64,000 bases of DNA from Erinaceus europaeus (lineage: Eukaryota; Chordata; Mammalia; Eulipotyphla; Erinaceidae): contig NW_026647336.1 of the NCBI RefSeq assembly GCF_950295315.1, positions 1 through 64,000 on the forward strand, read 5' to 3'. Positions 22,365 through 33,770 of the stretch are shown here, in pieces; within the stretch, counting starts at the first letter, position 1, and each line of letters starts with the position of its first letter. The notes beneath the pieces were generated by a model. It was given only the letters and a program-made list of their open reading frames with translations. It was not told the origin of the DNA and searched no databases. Both the position numbers and the translations under genes were made by a program.

Positions 22365-23405
22365 CTTGACATGGACATTGGCAGGTGGATCCACACCCCT
22401 AGCCTATTTCTATCCCTAGTTGGGGTAGGGCTCTGGAGAGGTTCCGGGACACATTGGTGAGGTTGTCTGCCCAGGGAAGTCAGGATGAAATCATAGTAGC
22501 ATCTGGACTTTGATGGCTGGAATATAATAAGCTGGAAAGCAGGACAAAATATTTAATGAACAGGAACCAAAGAACAGGAGTAGAGCAGATGAAAGTAGGG
22601 ACCTTAGAGTAGAAGGAAACTAGGAAGTCTATTTTAGGAACATTCCTAGGAGCCTATGTCCTAATAATGCTTGCTTGAGCTTGATATGAAGGGTGGACCG
22701 GAAACATTATCTGGGAAGAAGGTGTCAGATTTGGGAGTATAACTAGGAAACAGGATTAGGGCAGAGAGTTGCTTGCAAACTTGAAGAAGATATATAAACA
22801 GCGGCGGGGATGGGATGGGATGGGTGGTAGCACATTAGGTTAAGCGCAAGGACCCGAGCAGTTCAAGCCCCCCGGCTCCCCACCTGCAGGGGGGTCATTT
22901 CACAAGTGGTGAAGCAGGTCTGCAGGTGTCTACCTTTCTCTCCCCCTTTCTATCTCCCCCTCCTCTCTCAATTTCTCTCTGTTCTATCAAGTAAAAATGG
23001 AAAAAATGGCCTTGAGGAGCAGTGGGTTCATAGTGTAGGCACTGAGCCCCAGTCATAACCCTGGAGGCAAAAAAAAGAAAGAGAAGATATATAAATGTAA
23101 GTAACTGTTAACCACAATGATCTAACCTGGGGCCCCTATCTATTCATATTTAGCATTGGAGCCTGTACAACCTCTAAGTCCCTGTCAGACTGAGATCACA
23201 GACCATAGTCACAGTTGGGAACATTCTGCACTCATTTCAGAACCAGTTTCCTCGAGTGGCAGAGTAGGATGACTGAGCTTCCCTTCAGAGAGTGGGGCAG
23301 CCCCTACCATTGCTAGTTCATAGTGAGAGTACAGTCCTGAATATGCCTTTAAAAAGGCTTATAATGATGTTCCCAATGGGTGTGGTCAGAGGTCTAGGCC
23401 CATGT
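22365..23405 (-). mobile_element. A-tailed retroposon copy, diverged
   Basis: Shares an order of landmarks with the copies at 26047 and 60459: 'ggacacattggtgaggttgt' with 'ccagggaagtc', 'gatgatgtc'-like text, 'tggggcccctatctattcat', and 'ggtctaggcccatgttatc' at its right end. The strand is set from the poly(T) and reversed AATAAA seen at the left end of the sister copies. A SINE-A is nested in it (22799-23081). Confidence 0.7.
22785..23095 (+). mobile_element. SINE-A nested in retroposon, with 14-bp duplication
   Basis: AGAAGATATATAAA occurs at 22785-22798 and 23082-23095, exactly flanking a forward SINE-A with tail-side block 'ggccttgaggagcagtgggt' and 'ccctggaggc'. A perfect target-site duplication of the L1-endonuclease type, so the host copy is older than this SINE. 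Confidence 0.92.
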
Positions 23406-23406
23406 T

Positions 23407-23960
23407 ATCTTTTTTTTTACATTTTGTTAGTGATTTTATGTTGACTTATAAAATTACAAGATAATGGGTACAATTCCACACTGGTCCCACCACCAGAGTT
23501 CTGTATCCCGTATCCTTTCATTGTATACTACAGCAGTTCTCTTAAGGTTGCAGATATGGGTGAACTACTATTTCTAAAATTACCTGTCTATATTTCTCTC
23601 TCTCTCTGTGTGTGTGTGTGTATCCACCCACTTTTTAATGGTCCCGTCTTCTCTTCTGTAAGTCACAGACACCTGTGACTCCCTCCAAATGTCCCTCCCT
23701 CTCTCCTCTTCTCTCTCGGCGTGCTGATGGAGTTGGAGTTCAGAGCCCTCTGGTCATCTTCCCCCTATCATTTCTACCCCACTGGGATTATGGACCAAAA
23801 TTATTTTGGGGGTGCAGAAGGTGGGAGTTCTGGCTTCTGCAATTGCTTTTTCGCTGAACATGGGTGTTGGCAGGTCGATCCATATCCCCAGGCTGTTTCA
23901 GTCTTGCCCTAGTGGGGTAGTAGGCCCATATTATCTCTGGAGGAATCCAAGGGTTCCATT
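23407..23960 (-). mobile_element. Retroposon 3' end fragment
   Basis: Begins with T8 and 'agtgattttatgttgactta' (reversed tail), then 'ggtcccaccaccagagttct', a CT/TG tract (23593-23622), 'gggggtgcagaaggtggga' and 'gaacatgggtgttggcaggt', all matched in order by the 26047 copy. It abuts the previous copy, so the two could be one element split by an inversion or two separate insertions. Confidence 0.7.
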
Positions 23961-24039
23961 GCCACAGTGGCTGCTCTCAGCAGCTTCCTGCTCCACCCCC
24001 CCCCCCCCCGTAGGGTTGGAAAACATCATCAACAAACTC

Positions 24040-24425
24040 TTAGGGTGGAGAGATAGCTTGGCAGGTAGGGTGTGTGCCTTGCCAGGTGTGGGGCCCAAGT
24101 CTGAGCCCTGATAAAAAAAACTACCCAGATAAGAAATCTTTTTTCTTGGGAGTCGGGTGGTAGTACAGTGAGTTAAGCGCATGTGGTGCAAAGCACAGGA
24201 CTGGAGTAAGGATCCTGGTTCAAGCCCCCAGCTCCCTGCCTGTAGGGGAGTCGCTTCACAAGGTCTGCTGGTGTCTGTCTTTCTCTCTCCCTCTCTGTCT
24301 TCGCCTCCTCTCTCCATTTCTGTCTGTCCTATCCAACAACGATGACAACAATAATAATAACTACACCAATAAAACAAGGGCAACAAAAGGGAATAAATAA
24401 ATATTTTTAAAAATTAAAAAAAAGA
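24040..24425 (+). mobile_element. SINE fragment and SINE-A
   Basis: A short forward tRNA-like fragment (24040-24122) followed by a forward SINE-A (about 24148-24420, 'gggagtcgggtggtagtaca', 'ggttcaagccccc', ending 'gggcaacaaaaggg' and an A-rich tail). Imperfect AAGAAATC repeats flank it. 24426-24855 has no element I recognise apart from a T run at 24481-24500. Confidence 0.8.
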
Positions 24426-24859
24426 AATCATTTTTCGTGTAGAAAAATGTGCTTGTTTAGATGAGCAGGAAGAATGTAATAATTTTTTTTTTTTTTTTTT
24501 GCTCACTTCCAGCATTAGACAAGACCGCCACCCTTTTTCTCCTGACCCAAGGAGGGTGACACGGGGCCTCCGTGCTCCTGGAATGTCTCTCCCCCAGCGT
24601 GACACCAGCATTCAGGGTGGCTCCTTTCTATGAACACGACATCTTTTATTTAAGGGATCTCTGGGCATAAAGGGCACGCCCTGTTCCACTTATCTGGGGT
24701 GGACAGCCGTTTGTGTGGGCTTGGAGGAGGCGGTTATTCTAGCATCCTGAGGGAGAGGGGTCCCTTCCCAGGCTGCCCATGTTGGCTAACCTGGTTTACT
24801 ACGTGGTTTCCCCGCGGGGAAACTAAGGCATTCTCCATACCTGCCTCTGCAGACTGTTT

Positions 24860-25970
24860 TTTTTTTTTTTGCCTCCAGGATTATTGCTGGGGCTTAGTGC
24901 CCGCACTACGGATTCACTGCTCCTGGTGGCTATTTTTTCAATTCTTTTTATAGGTTAGGACAGAGAGAAATTGAGAGAGGAGGGAAAGATAGGGAGAGAG
25001 AAAGACAGACTCCTGCTGACCTGCTTCACCTTCACTGCTTGTGAAGCGACCCCCTTGCAGGTATGGAGCCGGGGGCTTGAACCAGAATCCTTGAATGGTT
25101 CCTTCCACTTCGTACTATGTGCGCTTCTTTCTGTGTCCTTCTTCTCCACTTTTTTTTTTTTCTTCTTCTTCTTAACAAAGCACTGCTCAGCTCTGGCTTA
25201 AGGTGGTGTTGGGCTCTGAATCGGGAGCTCTCAGTGTCTCAGGCATGAAAGTCTGTTGCACTACTGATGGACTCTCTCCCTGGCCCGGCCCTTGCTCTGT
25301 GACCCCACTCTCTGCCTCGGCTGTGTTCCCACACTCAAGCAGGGTTTACTCCGACCTTTTCCTCTGACAGCTCCTCTGCTTCTAGACAAAGAAGCCGGCT
25401 TCCCCGCGGGACTCTGGCCTTTCACGCTGCTTCCTGGTGAGTCCCCTCTAGCCGCCAGTTCCAGATCTCCTGTTTCCGCCTGCTTCCCTCACACAGTGAG
25501 CCTGCCCTCCTGCTCTCAATTGCAGTGTCCACACGCACGGCCCTTTGGTCCCCTGTCCTCACAGTTCATAGGTCTCTTTCTCCTTTGTGGCCCTGCCCTC
25601 AGCTCCATCCTGGTAGCTGGCCCCACAGTCCCACAGACTGGGCCTAACCAGCAGTGGTTTATTCCCAAGTCCCAGTCCGTGCATGCCACTCCCTGACACC
25701 GCCTCTCCATTTCAGTGCCCCTATCTGGGTGCACCTGCTCCAGCTCACCTCTGACCTTACCGAGCTACCTGGCCGGGGGCCTTATTTATCACCGTCAGTT
25801 TTTATTTTTGATAGAGACAGAAGTTGAGTAGCAGTGGGAGATAGAGAGAGAGAGACACGCACTGCTTCACCACTTGTGAAGCTTCTTCCTTGCGGCGGGG
25901 ACTGAGAGTGCGAACTCAGGCACTCGCCCACGGCAGTGTGTGTACTCTACCTGGGTGCTCCAGTGCCCAC
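24860..25970 (-). mobile_element. Reversed SINEs, long SINE-A, SINE-B and a fragment
   Basis: 24860-25135 long SINE-A ('gcctccaggattattgctgg', 'cctgctgacctgcttcacc'); 25170-25290 SINE-B ('aaagcactgctcagctctgg'); 25795-25970 diverged copy ('agacacgcactgcttcacca'). 25291-25790 between them is single copy, CT-rich, with no exon signal I trust. Confidence 0.8.
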
Positions 25971-25977
25971 CCCCTCC

Positions 25978-26046
25978 ATTTTTATTTTTATCATTTTATT
26001 GGAGGATTAATGGTTTACAGTACAGTATTGACATGTGGGTACAATT
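25978..26046 (-). mobile_element. L1 3' end fragment
   Basis: 'tttattggaggattaatggt' and 'ttacagtacagtattga' reverse-complement the L1 end seen at 46640-46680 ('ttaattccccaataaagaaa'). Confidence 0.6.
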
Positions 26047-27960
26047 TCTTTTTTAAATTTTTTATTTATAAAAAGGAAACATTGACTAAACCATAGGATA
26101 AGAGGGGTACAACTCCACACAGTTCCCACCACCAGACCTCCGTATCCCATCCCCTCCCCCGAAAACTTCCCTATTCTTTATCCCTCTGGGAGCATGGACC
26201 CAGGGTCATTGTGGGATGCAGAAGGTGGAAGGTCTGGTTTCTGTAATTGCTTCCCCACTGAACATGGGCGTTGACAGGTCGATCCATACTCCCAGTCTGC
26301 CTCTCTCTTTCCCTATCGGGGAAAGGCTCTGGGGAATCAGAACTCCAGGACACATTGGCGGGGTTGTCTGTCCAGGGAAGTCTGGTCGGCATCATGCTGG
26401 CATCTGGAACCTGGTGGCTGAAAAGAGAGTTAACATACAAAGCCAAAAAAATTGTTGACCAATCATGGGCCTAAAGGCAGAGGAATAGTGAAGATGAAGA
26501 GTTGGGGGGTGTGTGGTCTCTGTTTTGTAGATAGCTAGTAGGTATATTTTAGTTATATTCCAAAGGGCCTGTGGCTATACTAGTGTTTTTTTTTTTTTTT
26601 TTTTCCTGCGCCTGAAATCTGATACGCAGGTAGATCCTAATTATTTTCTGGGGAGATGATGTCATGGCTGGCAGAAGAACCAGAGAGCTGGGTCAGGGAA
26701 GAGAGTAGCTCCCTAATATGGGAAAGGGGTATAAATATTGTTGACTGTAAACCCCATCGATTTGATGTGATCTGGGGCCCATATTCAGCTTAGGAGGTTA
26801 TGTGACCTCTGCATCCCTGTAGATCTGAGCTCACATTCTGTGGTCATGAGTAGGAACGTTCCAAGCTGCCCCCATATCAGGAACCATCTTCCTCAGGTGT
26901 AGCATAGAGTATGTTGTCCATCCTCCCTTCAGAGGATGGAACATTCTCTACCATTGTTGATCCAAGTTGAAGGCAAGGTCCTATGGGGGCCCATAAAGGG
27001 GTCTATTGTGTTGTTCCTGATAGGAATGACTGGTAACAATGGAGAAAGGGATTTATTCGAGGTCTAGGTCCATCATGTCTGTCTAGGAATCTCAGAACTC
27101 CCCTATTAGGGCCCCAGCTGATGGGGTGGCCTGATAGTGACTAAAGAGTCATTGTTAAAGTCTGCCAGTCTCTTGCCCTTATTCAGCTTTTGCAGTCCTT
27201 GCTTTGATGAGATTAGCTTTGGAGTGAGTGAGGGAACTGTCATAGGAAGTGGGTGAGGAGGGTATCTAAGTCTAAATACACACTTTGATTATGCATTTTA
27301 TACTGGCTCATTATAGACTAGTGTGCATTTTTGCTTCAGGTATATATTTTGCCCTAATTTATGGATACATGTGAGCATATGCTCTATCTTACGGAACCTG
27401 GTCTATATCTAGGTTTTTGGGACTTTGTTAGGAAGTGAACCACCTGGAATGGAGTTAGAGAATACTATGAAAGGAAAGGTCTCACCCGAGTAATGAGGCT
27501 GAAGGATTGACATTCCATGTCTGATGTCTCTGGACATAGTCTGAGGTGAAGCATGCTGAGGTGATACTTGTTGTGTTGACTAGGTTGGCATCGGCAGATC
27601 CAATATCAGTTGTTATGAATTGAGAGAAGCATGCAGGAGAGTGAGCCCCACCCTAGAGGTTCCACGACTGGGGAAATACAGGCTTTATAGAGGAAGCGGG
27701 AGATTCCTGCTGTCTTAGGGTTTAAGAAGGCAACAGATAGTTATTGCTATAATCACATTATTTGGCAATTGGGTTAACTTTGAAATATCCCTTTGTTAGG
27801 ATTTGCTGTATCATACACAACACCAGCATAATTTATGTCCTTTGGCAGTATTTGCATATAGCTGTGCCACTGGCTGCTTCTGTTCTCCCTGGTCTAAGCT
27901 TTTCAGAGAGTCAACATATCAAAGACCCGGCCTGTGTATTAAAGAGACTCAGCCTGTGAT
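26047..27960 (-). mobile_element. A-tailed retroposon, longest copy
   Basis: The tail end lies at 26047 (poly-T and reversed 'ataaa'); the similarity to the 22365 and 60459 copies covers at least 26070-27080, and the unique-looking rest to about 27960 may be the 5' part. An open segment at 26171-26446 (minus) encodes 91 residues beginning MALYVNSLFSHQVPDASMM and is matched residue by residue in the copy at 60967-61218. I cannot assign it to a named family; the A tail and polyadenylation signal fit a non-LTR element or its 3'UTR. Confidence 0.65.
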
Positions 27961-28089
27961 TTTAACAGTTTGAGACATTCAATTTCCTCCTCTCATATTG
28001 ATTAAACAGTGATTTATATGACTACAGATTGATTGGAGTGTTCATAAACACCATTCCCAGCACCAGAAGACTGTGTTCCATTCCCCCCC

Positions 28090-28510
28090 ACCCCCATGAA
28101 ACCGAACACCCACCCTCACCCTCAACCCAGGGTTTTTACTTTGGTGCCCTTGTTGCTTATCATTGTTTTTATTATTGTTGTTGTTATTGCTGTCATTGTT
28201 GTTGAATAGGACAGAGAGAAATGGAGAGAGGACGGGAAGACAGGGGGAGAGAAAGAACCCTGCAGACCTGCTTCACCGCCTGTGAAGCGACCCCCCCCTG
28301 CAGGGGGGAGCTGGGGGCTCAAACCAGGATCCTTCTTGAGCTTTGCACCATGTGCGCTTAACCTGCTGCGATACCACCCGGCCCCCACCCACTCCCCTTT
28401 TTAAAATTAAAACATTTTAATTATTTATTATGAAAAAGAACGAGCAAGGAGGGAGAGAGAAAGAAAACCAAACACTGTTCAGCTCTGGCATAAGGCGCCT
28501 CCCTGGGTGG
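28090..28510 (-). mobile_element. SINE-A and SINE-B fragments
   Basis: 28125-28385 is SINE-A ('ttgttgttattgctgtcatt', 'gaccccccc' break in the head, 'ctgggggctcaaacc'); about 28430-28510 is a short SINE-B piece ('aacactgttcagctctggca'). Confidence 0.8.
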
Positions 28511-29437
28511 GCCTCTAACAAGCCAAGCTATTTCCCCAGCTGTCACTGTCCCTGTGTCCTGCTTCACAGGCTGACTTAGGGGTGAGCATGGTCCCCAGTC
28601 CTCACTCGCCCCTTTTTTCACACTAATGAAACAGGAGCTGGACTTGTGGCCTGTGAGCTGAAGACAATACTCGCCACCCTTCTTTGCCTTTAGGTGCGGT
28701 GACATGAGCGAGCATGGGCCACTCGGAAAAGAGGAAAAAATGAAGTGCTGGCTTGTGCTGGTTGCAGGGGCTGTGGAAGTCATATTGAGCCAGTGTATGT
28801 AGCCACAGCTGAAGGGCAAGCAGAAGGAAGGAGAAGGAAACCTTGACAGTTTGGAATCTCCGCTTTGCACTTTTCTCCGAGAAACAGATGAAATTCTCCT
28901 TTGTTTAAGTCTCTGCCTTTTCAGATCTGTGTTCCAGCTGACGTGCTCCTGGCACCAAACCCACCAACCTACCTGTGGCCTTGCGCATACACCTGTCTTG
29001 CTACAGTGTGAGAAGGTCCTGCTAGAAGACGCGGTGGGTGAGGTGCCCAGGTCCCGCACTGGTTCATTCAATGAGCTTCGCTGCTGTGCTGTGCTGTTGA
29101 GTGGCATAGCCTACTCTCAGAAAGATTTCTTTAGGAGGACCTGTTCTGAGCATGGACCAGGAAATGCAGACGGCTCTCTCTGGCTGCTGGCAAGTGAGGA
29201 CGTGGGTTTGGGCAGGGGGGAAAGTCAAAGAGCTTCCGAGTTTGAGAAGGGCTGTGCTCTGCCTTTGCTGACTCGAAGACAAAGTGGAGCAGGATGCTGG
29301 CGGCAGGCACACAGTTCCTCTCAGCCTTCTGGGAGGAGCGCTGCCCTGTCTGTGCTTTTGATTTGGGGCCTCATGAGACGTTAAGCAGATGAGATTGGGC
29401 ACATTCAGTGAGGTGTGCTAAAGAAGAGACTTAATTT
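28511..29437. other. Single-copy intergenic stretch
   Basis: No SINE for about 900 bases, unusual for this interval. Open frames cross it on both strands (plus 28851-29384, minus 28421-29107), but neither product resembles a protein I know and no paired splice sites stand out. It could hold a regulatory element or simply be repeat-free by chance. Confidence 0.4.
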
Positions 29438-29439
29438 TT

Positions 29440-29970
29440 TTAATATTTATGTTATTTATTCCCTTTTTTTGCCCTTGTTTTATTATCATAGTTATTATTG
29501 TTGTTGTTATTGCTGTTGTTGTTGGATAGGATGGAGAGAAATGGAGCGAGGAGGGGAAGACAGAGGGGGGAGAGAAAGACAGACACCTGCAGACCTGCTT
29601 CACCGCCTGTGAAGCGACTCCCCTGCAGGTGGGGAGCCGGGGGCTCCGACCTGGATCCTTCCGCTTGGCGCCACCTGCGCTTAACCCGCTGCGCTACCGC
29701 CCGACTCCCGAGAAGAGACTTTGAACCGAGAACCATGAGTCACATTGTGCCCTAACTTCAGACCCTTACAATGTGAGATGAGCATTCCTGTGAGTGGCCG
29801 CTGAAAAATATGATAAAGATAGAAATAGGATGTGAGAAGGAGAGAGAAAGATGCCTGCAGTCGGCTCGACTGCTCATGAAGCTTCCCCCTGCAAGTGGAG
29901 ACCAGGGACTCGAACCTGGGTCCTCAAGGCGTGGTAACGTGTGTGCTTTACTGGTTGTGCTTCTCTGTGG
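29440..29970 (-). mobile_element. SINE-A and diverged SINE
   Basis: 29440-29712 is a well preserved SINE-A whose reversed head reads 'cttaacccgctgcgctaccg' and 'cccgactccc'; 29805-29965 is an older copy ('gagactcgaacctgggtcct'-like). 29971-30450 is single copy with no exon signal. Confidence 0.85.
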
Positions 29971-30449
29971 CCCTGCCTTTGTGTTCTGAATTCCATGCTG
30001 TCTTCCTGTTCCAGCACACACCTTCTGCAGCTCTCCCTTTTCTCTCACCATCTGGTTACTCTTTACTGGATCATTCCTGTCAGACTACAGCCGGTCAGCA
30101 GCCCTCTTTAATTCCACATACCCCTCCAATCCCCACTCACAAACTCCTTCACGGGTTTCTTCCCACTCACTGTCCTGTCATCTCAGCTCCCCCGGATATT
30201 TCCAGAGCTCACCCACTTCTCCCCTGTTCTGCTACTGCCTTTTCTTTTTCTTTTAATACCCTCTTGGCTTCCCATTTCACGCAGAATAAACTCTGTTCTC
30301 CTACGTTCTGTGTCCTCTTCCAGGAAGCCCTCTCTGACGTGCTGCCCCAGTGGAGTTAGTGGCACTGCTATTTACTTCTCGCTCTGCCCTGGGCCCAGCA
30401 GTTCCCCAGAGAGACTCTGGAACCCACAGGGAAGTGTACTAAATGCTGT

Positions 30450-30660
30450 TTACAGTGCAGGTTCAAGCCCCCAGTCCCCACCTATGGAAGGGAAGCGTCA
30501 TGAGCGGTGGAGCAGTGCTGCAGGTGTCCCCACCCCCTTTTCTGTCTCTCATCTTCTATCAAAAAAGAACAAACAGCCACTGGAAATGGTAGAGTCATTG
30601 TGTAGGTGCCAAACCCAATGACAACCCCGCTGGCAAATAGTAAATAAATACATAAATATT
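30450..30660 (+). mobile_element. SINE-A fragment lacking the head
   Basis: Starts at the B box ('gttcaagcccccagtcccca') and keeps the CT middle, the tail block 'tagagtcattgtgtaggtgc' and an A-rich end. Confidence 0.75.
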
Positions 30661-31575
30661 ATTAGCACCCAGCATACTTGCTTATCAGAGGACATGGGGT
30701 ACCCCTCCATCAGGACCCTAGTAACTAGTTTTGCATAGACTCCCATCTCTCTGAAAGTTACTTGGGGCTGATCTCTGGGCCAGCCTGCCTGTCTTCCAAA
30801 TCTTGCTTTGCTACTAATGCTGTGAGGCTAGGCAGTAGCCTCAGCCTCTTTCTGCCTCAGTTTCCTTATCTGAAAACTAGGGGCGGGTAACAGAACTCAC
30901 CTCCTCTGAGGACCATGAGATTGATGGAGTCAGTTGCATAGAGGGCATCACCTAGAGCCTGGTAAGGTCTCGGTTGGGTCAACCAGTCACATACAGGGTG
31001 TCCCTCTCACCTGCCCTGTTGCTAGAGATTTGTGTTTCTATTTTAAAAGATCTGTTCATTCCTTTGAAAGGGGGGGGCTAGAGCATCACTGCCACATGCT
31101 ATCCTGGGATCAAACTCAGGACCCTTTGGCACCTCCTGGGCTGCTGAAGATTTGTGGCATTTTATTTTGTTTTGTTAAAAGGATGACAGTCTGCCTTGGC
31201 GAGGCTCTCCTCCTCATCTTTCCAGCCCTGTGTACAGGGCTGTTGACCTTGCTTGGCCCCTCAGGGTCCACGAACCCACCTGGCTAGAAGTTGACAACAC
31301 CTTTGCAGTTTCTGTCACTTAACTGTTATGTTACCTTCCCTGACTGGCAAGGGAAAACAGTTTGTCCAGCGAGAGCATGTAAAATTTTCTTCTTAAAGTA
31401 ATTTCCATGAATTGAAAAGTGAACCGATTTTAAGAAAAATACTAAGTCCATACTTGTACTGGTTGGGAAGATGTCGCAAATAGTCAAGGAGACGCTCAGT
31501 GTGGGTTAGATTGGGGTTCCTTGGCAGCAAACTTTTTTTGGGGGGGCAGGGGGTAGAGAGTAGCACTGTTTTACA
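30661..31575. other. Intergenic, mostly single copy
   Basis: One reversed SINE-C relic near 31060-31150 ('gctagagcatcactgccaca') and a G run at 31541-31553; otherwise nothing I recognise. Confidence 0.5.
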
Positions 31576-31579
31576 GATC

Positions 31580-32500
31580 TTTATTTATTTATTTTTTTGG
31601 TTTTTTAAAATTTATTTTATTTATTTATCCCCTTTTGTTGCCCTTGTTGTTTTCTTGTTGTAGTTATTGTTGTTGTCGTTGTTGTTGGACAGGACAGAGA
31701 GAAATGGAGAGAGATGGGGGAAGACAGAGAGAGGGAGAGAAAGACAGACACCTGCAGACCTGCTTCACCACTTGTGAAGCAACTCCCCTGCAGGTGGGAA
31801 GCTGGGGGCTCGAACCCGGATCCTTACGCCGGTCCTTGCGCTTTGCGCCACCTGCGCTTAACCCGCTGCGCTCCCGCCCGACTCCCATATTTTGTTTGTT
31901 TTTGTTTTGATTGCCAGCAGGGTTATTGCTGAGGTTTGGCGAATGCACTGCTCCTTGCAGCCATTGTTTCCATTTTTTTCTTTTGAATTTTTAAAAGTAT
32001 TTGTTTATTTATTTATTTATGAGAGGGATAGGAGGAGAGGGAAAGAACCAGACATCACTCAGGTACATGTGCTGCCAGGGATTGAACTCAGGACCTCATG
32101 CTTGAGAGTCTAACACTTTATCCATTGTACCACCTCCTGGACCATTTCTTTTGAATTTTTTTTATTGACAGAACTGAGAGAAATTGAGAGGGAAGGGGAG
32201 ATAGAGAGGGAGAGAGAAAGAGAGACACCTGCACACCTGTTTCACCACTCAAAGCATTTCCACTGCATGTGGGGAGCAGGGGCTCAAACCCAGGTCCTTG
32301 CACATAGTGATATATACATTTAACCCAGTGCACCACCACCTGCCCCCCAGAACTTTTTAAAAATTTGTTTATTTATTATTGGGGTAGCAGGAAGAGAACT
32401 AGAATATCGTCCGGCATATGTGCTGCCAGGGATTGAACTCAGGCCTCATACGTGAGAGTCCAACACTTCACCCACTAGTCCACCTCCCGAGCCACCAGAA
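31580..32500 (-). mobile_element. Stack of reversed SINEs
   Basis: 31600-31890 SINE-A, whose outer flank continues into the tail piece of another copy ('gccagcagggttattgctga', 31912-31975); 31990-32145 SINE-C; 32155-32345 SINE-A-like; 32360-32500 SINE-C ('tgctgccagggattgaactc'). Insertion order can be read from the interrupted copy. Confidence 0.8.
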
Positions 32501-32800
32501 CTGTCTTAGGGGTTCATTTCACACATCTTTAAAATTTGTTGCTAAGTGCTAGTCTCATGCTCTCACAGACCCTTACCCCCCCCCCCACCCCCAGTTCTGG
32601 AGTCAAGAGACTAAAGGTTTGTCTTTCTTTGACAGTATCAGTCCTCTCTCTTTGTTTCTTTAGATTTCATATAAGTGAGAACAGCCAGTGTTTAGCGTGA
32701 TCCTTTCCAGTTCCTTTCATGTCAGAATGAAAGACAAGGTTTCTTTTTTTTCTCCCTTCCTTCCTTCCTTCCTTCCTTCCTCTCCGCTTTCTTTCTGACT

Positions 32801-33681
32801 TATGTATGGGGGGGGAGAGGGAGGGACAGGGAGAGAGGGGGAGGGAGAGGGAGAGAGGGAGAGGGGGGAGGGAGAGAGGGGAGAGGGAGAGGGAGAGAGG
32901 GAGAGGGGGGAGGGAGAGGGGGGAGGGAGAGGGGAGAGGGAGAGGGAGAGAGGGGGGAGAGGGAGAGAGGGAGAGAGGGGGAGGGAGAGGGGGGAGAGGG
33001 AGAGGGGGGAGAGAGGGAGAGAGGGGGAGGGAGAGGGAGAGAGGGGGAGGGAGAGGGAGAGGGGGAGGGAGAGGGGGGAGAGGGAGAGGGGGGAGAGAGG
33101 GAGAGGGAGAGAGGGGAGGGAGAGAGGGGAGGAGGAGGGAGAGGGGGGAGAGAGGGAGAGGGAGAGAGGGGAGGGAGAGGGAGAGGGGGAGGGAGAGGGA
33201 GAGAGGGGGAGGGAGAGGGGGAAGAGGGAGGGGGGGGAGAGGGAGAGAGAGGGAGAGGGAGAGAGGGGGAGGGAGAGGGGGGAGAGGGAGAGGGGGAGGG
33301 AGAGGGAGAGAGGGAGAGAGGGGGAGGGAGAGGGGGGAGAGGGAGAGGGGGGAGAGAGGGAGAGAGGGAGAGGGAGAGAGAGGGGGAGGGAGAGGGGGGG
33401 AGGGAGAGAGGGGGAGGGAGAGGGAGAGAGGGGGAGGGAGAGTGAAAGGGAGAGGGGGAGAGAGAGGGAGAGGGAGAGAGGGGGAGGGAGAGTGAAAGGG
33501 AGAGGGGGAGAGAGAGGGAGAGGGAGAGAGGGGGAGGGAGAGAGGGGGAGGGAGAGGGAGAGAGGGGGAGGGAGAGTGAAAGGGAGAGGGGGAGAGGGAG
33601 GGAGAGGGAGAGAGGGAGAGGGAGAGAGGGGGAGGGAGAGGGAGAGAGGGGGGAGAGGGAGAGGGCGAGGGCGAGGAGATA
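32801..33681. repeat. Purine minisatellite (GGGAGA-type), ~880 bp
   Basis: Almost pure G/A on the plus strand: irregular mixtures of GGGAGA, GGGGGAGA and GGGAGAGAGG, with a higher-order unit marked by 'gggagagtgaaagggaga' at about 33437, 33488 and 33571. It gives long open frames on both strands (Gly/Arg/Glu on one, Ser/Pro/Leu on the other) that are artefacts. Its right end runs into SINE-C sequence, so it appears to have grown from the SINE purine tract. Such mirror-like purine tracts can form triplex DNA. Confidence 0.95.
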
Positions 33682-33682
33682 G

Positions 33683-33770
33683 ACCACTCTGGCAATGTCA
33701 GGGATTGAACTCAAGGCTTCATACACAGAAGTTCAGCGCTCTACCCACTGTACTACCTCCCAGACTGCTA
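33683..33770 (-). mobile_element. SINE-C remainder
   Basis: 'accactctggcaatgtcagg', 'gattgaactcaaggcttcat' and 'ctctacccactgtactacct' are the head half of a reversed SINE-C; the tail half seems to be the few bases before 32800 ('tgacttatgtat'). Confidence 0.8.

Noticed and set aside
26171..26446. Treating the MALYVNSLF open segment as a host gene
   Set aside because: It lies inside a multi-copy A-tailed retroposon and recurs at 60967-61218, so it belongs to the repeat family.
28421..29384. Overlapping 228- and 177-codon frames in the repeat-free island
   Set aside because: No similarity to known proteins, no start context or splice signals that agree, and opposite frames are equally open. 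Kept only as a possible regulatory stretch.
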